From Gigaspora margarita (lineage: Eukaryota; Glomeromycota; Glomeromycetes; Diversisporales; Gigasporaceae), in the NCBI GenBank assembly GCA_009809945.1, contig WTPW01001132.1, positions 106,819 to 170,818 on the forward strand: DNA of 64,000 nucleotides, given 5' to 3'. Under the pieces are notes generated by a model, which was given only the letters and a program-made list of their open reading frames with translations, searched no databases and was not told the origin of the DNA. The number at the start of each line of letters is the position of its first letter. Within the stretch, counting starts at the first letter, position 1. Position numbers and translations under genes: made by a program. This document shows positions 57,695-64,000 of this stretch, piece after piece.

Positions 57695-58679
57695 ATTTTT
57701 TTCACTATTATTCAATTACTTTCAATGTGAAATTTGAATTGTGCAAAAACATTTGAATATTTGGAGATATCCTCTCTTCAAAAAGATCTATCTTTTTATA
57801 TCATCCAGATAATTATTACTCCTCAACAGCTTGTTATGCCATTATTTTTATTGGCTTTATGACCAAGAAGACTTTGTATNAAAAAAAAAAAAAAAAAACC
57901 TTAAATTTCATCGAAACACCCCTATTTATCTTATTATAACCGCTATGTAGACGAACGTATGAAAATTTCTTGGAGCCTTCTTACTATTCACTTTGATTAT
58001 CAGAAGGGTTACGTACGGTATCTAATATTAAACAAAAAGAACTTGTCAAGAGTCTCACCCATAAAAATTTTATTAGCACGCAGAAGGCGGTTTCGTAAGT
58101 AAAAGGTTGTGGTCAGTGATGTAAATTGGATTCGCGCAGTAGGCGCAGCGCACATAGATTTAAATTTGCGCGTATATCGGGGCTCCCAGTATATACAACG
58201 CGCATATAAAATTTTTTTTTGTGCGTTTTTTTTTTGCGTTTGCGCGAATAAAATTTTTTTGAATTTATAACACTGGTTGTGGTTTGATTTTTTTTTTTTA
58301 AATTACACCCGATCTTGAAAGTTTTGGGTGGAAGGCCATGCAAATTTTCATAACATGAAACTTTTAAAAAGACCTGGCCGGCCTGCTTTTTTTAAAAATT
58401 TTCATATATTGTGTGCACAGAAAATCCATTGTTCAAAAAATTCCTATTCATAGGACAACCTCTGCGTAATGTTAGGGATAAACCAAACCTTTTATTAATT
58501 GTCGGGGATGATGCTGAAATTTTGATTTATTGATATGAAATTTTAAAATGTTTTTGTTATGTTTTTTATAGGGTTAGGGTAAGGTTTGTAGATAGATTTG
58601 ATATTTAAAGAGTATATATGGATTTTAGCAGCTTATAGTTTCAAATCGAGACCCCAAATTTCAGCATCATCTCGATATT
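57695..58679. other. Intergenic region, no gene recognised
   Basis: A single N followed by an A run at 57880-57898. The 76-codon minus frame over 58113-58343 has no motif. 'tagggttagggtaagg' at 58570 is telomere-like. Confidence 0.45.
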
Positions 58680-58914
58680 TAGTCCCGAACCGGAAGGACC
58701 GGAACCGACCCGAACCCGGCCACGGTTCGGGTCCGGGTCTATGATTTTTCTGACCTGACCGGTTCCGGGTCTTTATTTGGACCCGACACGAAATAAAATG
58801 ACGCACGTGATTGGCTGAATTGGATTCGGTTCGGGGTTTTTCGGGTAGGATCCGGGTTTTTCGGTTTCGGGTCTTATCTGTGACCTGACCCGAACCGACC
58901 CGTGAGGAACACTA
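58680..58914. mobile_element. GC-rich hAT-type MITE, 235 bp
   Basis: It begins TAGTCCCGAACCGG and ends with the complement of TAGTGTTCCTCACGGG. The flanks tcgatatt (58672-58679) and ctgatatt (58915-58922) agree 6 of 8, with both differences C/T transitions. The interior is made of ACCCGAACC, GGTCCGGGTC and TTCGGGTT words, much richer in GC than the surroundings. Similar words fill 62195-62320 and 62570-62710. Confidence 0.7.
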
Positions 58915-59512
58915 CTGATATTAATTATATTATACCAATCTACATACTTACGTAACGCGATCGTATCGGTAATCACACTTTTTTCACTGATAAAAATGTC
59001 TTATATAACAAAAAACACCCGGTTATTACGATCGATTCGATAAGTTTGGGTTCGAATCGGCAAATATTCGGTCGGCCAATTTTTTACCAGATGTCCCGGA
59101 ATTTATGCAGCTGTAAAACATAAAAAAAAAATTTAAAATTTGATCCGGTCGGTAGCCGGGCTGTGAAAACCAATTACAGTTATTTTCGTAAATTCTGGAA
59201 CATCTGGCAAAAAATTAACCGGTTGAATCGATAAATCAAAACTTATCGAATCAGCAAATATTCGGTCGGTCAATCACCAGAAGTCACACATAAATGTTAG
59301 ATCAGTTATTACAGCTATTTTCATAATTCCTGGAACACCTGATAAAAATTGACCGAATGATATTTCGGCCGATTCGATTAAGTTTATGATTTCGGGAATA
59401 TTAAGATCAGTAACAGATATATCAAATACGTAATTTAATAAGATAAGGTGACTAATGTATATTACAATAAGGCTAAATATTGACATGCATACTTGTCACA
59501 CTTGTAAGTCCT

Positions 59513-60250
59513 AAAATTTCAATTCCTATTCTCCATTTTTGCTCAAACGAAACCTTTATTCATTTATAATTATTTTTTGACGAAAATTCGGTTTTAAAAA
59601 ATTGTATAAAATTTCAATTCCTATTCTTTGACAAGGTCCATTTTCATTCAAACGAAGCTTTTATTCATTTCAAATTATTTTTCAACGAAAATTTGGTTTT
59701 AAAAAAAATTTCAATTCCTATTCTTTGGCAAGATTCATTTTCGTTCAAACAAAGCCTTTATTCATTTCTAATTATTTTTCAACGGAAATACGGTTTTAAA
59801 AATATTGTAACATTTCAATTCCTATTCTTTGGCAAGATCCATTGTCATTCAAACGAAGCCTTTATACATTTCTAATTATTTTTCGATAAAAATTATTAGT
59901 TTTTAAAAAATTGTATAAAACTTCAATTCCAATTCTTTGGCAAGATCCATTTTCGTTCAAACGAAGTCATTTATTTATTTCTAATTATTTTTCGTTTCTT
60001 GTCGAAGATGAAAAATTCATTTTTAAAAAATTAAACTAAATTTCGATTCCTATTCTTTGGCAAGATCCATTTTCGTTCAAACGAAGGATTTATTCATTTC
60101 TAATTATTTTTCGTTTCTTGTCAAAGACGAAAAATTCGTTTTTAAAAAAAATTAAACTAAATTTCGATTCCTATTCTTTGGCAAGATCCATTTTCGTGTA
60201 AACGAAAGCATTTATTTATTTCTAATTATTTTTCATTTCTTGTCTAAGAT
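59513..60250. repeat. Minisatellite of seven units, about 93-121 bp each
   Basis: Units start near 59516, 59608, 59704, 59812, 59919, 60039 and 60160 with TTTCAATTCCTATTCTTTGG, then AAGATCCATTTTCGTTCAAA, then 'tttctaattatttttcg'. Spacing grows from about 93 to 121 bp because the later units gain 'tttcttgtcgaagatgaaaa'. The 60-codon plus frame across it is translated repeat. Confidence 0.8.
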
Positions 60251-60548
60251 GAAAAATATATAAATAATATAAACATAAAAAATTTTTTACTTGGATTTCG
60301 TTTATCATGATTCTTCATGCATTCTCGACAAATATTAATAATATCTTGGTCGCTTGGAATCTTAACCCGAGTTTTATTTTTAAACCTGTCAGCAAATTCA
60401 TGATCATATTTAACCTTTTTAATAGCGGCGCCTGTTCGAGTAATATATTTGTTATAAAAGTCTAAATTATATTGATTCCTTTTTTACATTTCTTGTTAAG
60501 GTTTATTGGTTGGCATGAACAGTTTTTTCCATAAATTTTCGTACAAAC

Positions 60549-61577
60549 TAGAGATGGGAATCGAACCTAATATGATCGATCGATCATGATCGATCATATA
60601 GTTTGATCGATCATAAAGTTTGATCGATCATAACCTTTTAATCGATTATAATTGATTATATATATAATCGATTATATATACAATTAATAACAAAATTCGC
60701 TATTTTTACTCAAAATTTGACGATGGATATCTTGATGAATAGTGATCAAAATCGGCTCAAATTTTTATAATAAATAGTATCAATATTCATATATGATATA
60801 TAAAAATTTTAGCCAATTTGGTCTGATAATTCTAGAGTAATCGTTTGTATACGATAGTNNNNNNNNNNNNNNNNNNNNNNNNNNNNNNNNNNNNNNNNNN
60901 NNNNNNNNNNNNNNNNNNNNNNNNNNNNNNNNNNNNNNNNNNNNNNNNNNNNNNNNNNNNNNNNNNNNNNNNNNNNNNNNNNNNNNNNNNNNNNNNNNNN
61001 NNNNNNNNNNNNNNNNNNNNNNNNNNNNNNNNNNNNNNNNNNNNNNNNNNNNNNNNNNNNNNNNNNNNNNNNNNNNNNNNNNNNNNNNNNNNNNNNNNNN
61101 NNNNNNNNNNNNNNNNNNNNNNNNNNNNNNNNNNNNNNNNNNNNNNNNNNNNNNNNNNNNNNNNNNNNNNNNNNNNNNNNNNNNNNNNNNNNNNNNNNNN
61201 NNNNNNNNNNNNNNNNNNNNNNACTATCGTATACAAACGATTACTCTAGAATTATCAAACTAAATTGGCTGAAATTTTTATATATCATAAAAAAATATCG
61301 ACAATATCTATAACAAAATTTGAGCCGACTTGGATTACTAATTATCAAGATATCCATTGTCAAATTTTGAGTAAAAATAGCAATTTTTTTAATAATATTA
61401 TTTATGTAGACTAGTGATCGATCATATGATTGGTCATAAATTATGATCGATCATATGATCGTGATCGATCATATGCAATTACCGATCAAAATACTATGAT
61501 CGATCATAAAATCGATCTTCTTTGTATATAATCGATCAATGATCGATCACGAGATATATGACCGATTCCAATCTCTA
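60549..61577. mobile_element. hAT-type palindromic element inserted in the Cys-rich gene
   Basis: TAGAGATGGGAATCG and CGATTCCAATCTCTA are inverted ends with one mismatch. A perfect 8-bp duplication gtacaaac lies at 60541-60548 and 61578-61585. The arms (310 and 355 bp) pair with each other, are packed with GATCGATCAT units, and meet an assembly gap whose two edges are exact complements (TAATCGTTTGTATACGATAGT). Confidence 0.93.
60859..61222. other. Assembly gap of 364 N
   Basis: Unsequenced. Because the edges are inverted copies of each other, the gap spans the centre of a palindrome; its true length is unknown. The two 134-codon frames that seem to cross it are artefacts. Confidence 0.95.
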
Positions 61578-62033
61578 GTACAAACTAAGCGCACCAAACA
61601 TGTTGGACAAGCATTCGAACGAAAATTTCAAATCGTTGATATTATTATTGTGACAATCGTAAAATGGTCATAAATAGCTTTTATTAATTATTTTATTATA
61701 CGGATCATGCCGAAATTATAAACTTAATCGAATCGGTCGAAACATCATTCGGTCAATTTTTATCAGGTGTTCCAGGAATTATGAAAATAGCAGTAAGACC
61801 AGAGTGCCATCCGTGCAGGCTTTAATGTTTTGCATTTTTTGGCGACCACATCCAAGCATGCCAAGAACTATTATCAGAATGAAAAATAGTAGAATTAGAG
61901 TAAATCTAATTTATTTGTTATTAAATTTCGAAATATTCAATGCCCGTATGTGTGCTTTTTTTCGGAAACTTATTCACATGGGTATATGTGATAATTACAT
62001 GATTCATATGTTATATGAATCGACTAGTAAGTT

Positions 62034-62363
62034 AGTGGTGTCCAAAAAATTTTGCACGTCGTGTAACCCGAGCCACTCCGGCGATTGGATTCGGACCTCG
62101 GATCGAACCTGCGGAGCATTAATACTAGCTTTGTAATATTATAGCAAAATTACAATCCAAGCAATTTTACTTAGTGTTAGTTTTCCGCATGATTCAGACC
62201 GGGCGGATACTTTTAAAGATCCAAACCCGGTCCGAACGTTGATTCGGATCTAAAGTTAGGGTCCGAACTCATATCACTTAGATCCGGGTCCAGTCCGAAT
62301 CCGTGAAATCTCTAAATTTATAAATTTATAGATGCTATAGTTGATGAAGCCCTAGTGTTCTCA

Positions 62364-62426
<63 letters not shown>

Positions 62427-62839
62427 GATTGCAGCTGTTGTTTCATAAATTCTGGGAAACTTGTTAAAAATTAGCCGAATGATATTTCGTTAACCCAATA
62501 TAATAATAAATTAAATTCCTATAATATTTATGAAACAGCTGAAATCAGCCAATAAGCAATTAGCATTGTTCTAATAGGACTGGACCGGGTATTACCCAGG
62601 CGGATCTTTGTGTGGGTCCAAACCCATATCGATTCTGATAAATCAAGGGTCCGAACTCAGTCCGCTCAATGGACTGGACCGGACCCAGATCGGACCCAGA
62701 ACTTTTGCAGAACACTACTTAGTGTACACGGTTAGCAGGTCTGTTAGTAAAATTTGTTAAAATTCGGTGATTTCGGGCAAAATTATTTAGGTCAGAGTGG
62801 CTCAGGTTACTCAATGTGCAAAATTTTTTGGACATCACT
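62034..62839. mobile_element. TIR element of about 806 bp with nested inserts
   Basis: AGTGGTGTCCAAAAAATTTT and the complement of AGTGATGTCCAAAAAATTTT start inverted repeats of about 45 bp, including GCACGTCGTGTAACC and GAGCCACTC. Inside are GC-rich GGTCCGAAC blocks (62195-62320, 62570-62710) that look like the two ends of one TAGTGTT-ended element. There is also a run of 60 A (62366-62425), and a 130-bp inverted pair 'gcagctgttgtttcataaat' and 'atatttatgaaacagctg' (62426-62555) related to the long-TIR family. Confidence 0.65.
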
Positions 62840-62966
62840 ACATGCATTGAGTAAAAATAGTCCCAGATCAATTTTACCATAATAAGTAAGTTAAATTTTT
62901 CTTTTTATCTTTAAGAAGAAAATAATTTTTGGGCAAATTATAATTTTGTAGATCATCAGCCTAAAC

Positions 62967-63808
62967 TAGAGGTTGGAACCGGTTTTATTTTTACAATTCG
63001 GATTTAATTTTTCAACTTTAACTTAAACCGGTTTTAACCTGAATTTAAATAAACCTGAGTAATTCGGTTTTGCGATTTTAATAAACTTGTAAAACTGAAT
63101 CAACCCGAATTTAAAAAAAACTAGTTTTTACGGTTGTAATAAACTAGTAGTTAGAACGTCCAAATGTCTGTGCTTAGGGTAGCTTGATACATCATAAATC
63201 GGAATAGATTGGTTGTGCAACCAAAATTCAGCAGATCCGGATGAAAGGAATCGAAATTGATAAATTTTGCTAATAATCCAATAATCCATGTGCTAAATAA
63301 AATTGCTAGACGCCAATTTTGCTATAATATAATTAGTTATTATTATTGATAAATGCAGCCTAAACTTTGGCCAAAATCGAATTCTAGTATCCAAATAAAT
63401 TGCAATAAACACATTTTAAATCTTAAGCCAATCTGGTGATTGTGATAGAAAATATTTATGTATTCTCGTTCCATCATATGATATTACATACCTCAGGGTA
63501 ACATGAATACCAAATCCGGTATGCCCATATACAGTAGCAGTATACTATGCCAGCAAATTAAATGTAAGATTTGCAAACTTGCTATTCTAAATGGCAGTAA
63601 ACTATATACTCTGCATGGCTATGTTCCTGGTATTCGATTTTTCTGTTTTATTAAATTCGATAAATCTGGTTTTATTAAATTCGATTTTTCAGTTTTATTT
63701 GGTTTTATTAAATTCGATAAATCCAGTTTTATTAAATTCAATATAAAATATTCGAATCGGGTTGAACCGGTTTTAAATTCGGATGCAACAATTCGGTTTC
63801 AACCTCTA
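62967..63808. mobile_element. hAT-like element, 842 bp
   Basis: TAGAGGTTGGAACCGG and the complement of TAGAGGTTGAAACCGA are the ends, followed on both sides by 'caattcggat' and 'aaaccggtttta' words. The 8 flanking bases do not match, so the duplication is lost or one end is displaced. A tandem repeat of 'gttttattaaattcgataaa' (63640-63745) accounts for the 120-codon frame there. The middle (63140-63600) is unrelated sequence. Confidence 0.6.
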
Positions 63809-64000
63809 GTTCAATATTCTTATAATAATAATTTGAAAAATAGTTTTATAAGCTTAATATTTTAACAAAGTAATTGGTATATATTTTATGAGTTCAATGT
63901 TCTCACAAATATAATTTTTGCAAAAAGTTAAGTTTAATAATTTTGCAAAGCAACTTGGAGATATTTTAATATTTATTTGCAATAAAAAATTTGAAAATTA

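Larger units (their letters stand above)
59302..61797 (-). mobile_element. Long-TIR element with Cys-rich ORF, copy 3 (2.5 kb)
   Basis: TTATTACAGCTATTTTCATA at 59302 begins an inverted repeat of about 95 bp whose partner is at 61705-61797; read as protein both give 'EIINLIES-x-E-x-SFGQFL' then 'SGVPGIMKIAV'. The minus strand between them encodes NACPTCLVRLVCTKIYGKNC (split by the insertion 60549-61577), then 'NKYITRTGAAIKKVKYDHEF' and 'IPSDQDIINICRECMKNHDK' down to about 60285. The ancestral start is ATA instead of ATG, and stops interrupt the frame. A minisatellite occupies 59513-60250. Before the left end (59030-59270), two further TIR-like pieces face each other, remains of other copies. 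Confidence 0.7.

Noticed and set aside
60832-61249. Two 134-codon open frames over the gap
   Set aside because: They consist of N bases; the flanking residues are the two complementary edges of a palindrome.
62041-62136. 'GDWIRTSD' type peptide and tRNA-like look of 62060-62110
   Set aside because: The region is the TIR of the element 62034-62839; no cloverleaf with conserved T-loop and acceptor can be drawn.
63503-63865. 120-codon plus frame
   Set aside because: Most of it is the translated 'ttttattaaattcgataaa' tandem repeat plus the end of a hAT-like element.

Overview
The window looks like a repeat-dominated stretch of a eukaryotic nuclear genome, most likely an early-diverging fungus and plausibly an arbuscular mycorrhizal (Glomeromycotina, Rhizophagus-like) fungus. 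Reasons: very high AT content; few, isolated, mostly single-exon genes; short spliceosomal introns (78 and 107 bp) with GTAAGT/GTATGT donors; (CCCTAA)n telomere-like blocks inside the sequence; an Ariadne-type RBR ubiquitin ligase; a BED zinc-finger gene; and broken kinase and SPRY fragments of the sort expanded in those fungi. The species assignment is inference; no rRNA or tRNA marker was found.

Five protein genes look intact: a four-span membrane protein with one intron (9295-9923, +), a BED zinc-finger protein (16595-17281, +), a membrane-anchored short-chain dehydrogenase with one intron (29089-30120, +), an RWD-RBR-Ariadne E3 ubiquitin ligase (49704-51680, -) and a small F-box-like protein with an exact 30-residue internal duplication (55652-56437, +). 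They are far apart, are transcribed separately and show no sign of a shared pathway. Broken genes include a roughly 1.4-kb ORF with stops and frameshifts (1985-3405, -), two protein-kinase fragments (5546-5776, -; 44477-44810, rearranged on both strands) and a SPRY-like fragment (4190-4350, -).

Most of the rest is non-autonomous DNA transposons and foldback repeats. Seventeen elements can be delimited base by base by terminal inverted repeats plus an identical or near-identical 8-bp target duplication, the hallmark of the hAT superfamily. No hAT transposase is encoded here. Others have TA duplications (Tc1/mariner-like) or only inverted repeats. Several are nested two to four deep (25661-26015; 34121-35917; 44809-46672; 52278-52873).

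The most unusual structures are: a 462-bp unit made of consecutive perfect hairpins and duplicated in tandem (19581-20508); a 1,041-bp almost perfect palindrome (34145-35185); a long-TIR element family in three copies that carries a small Cys-rich ORF on the minus strand, intact in the 41447-41596 copy and decayed in the others; and a tandem array whose units each look like a mini-exon followed by an intron (6480-7260). Stop codons in the broken genes that can be compared are mostly C-to-T or G-to-A changes, suggesting cytosine deamination of methylated repeats.
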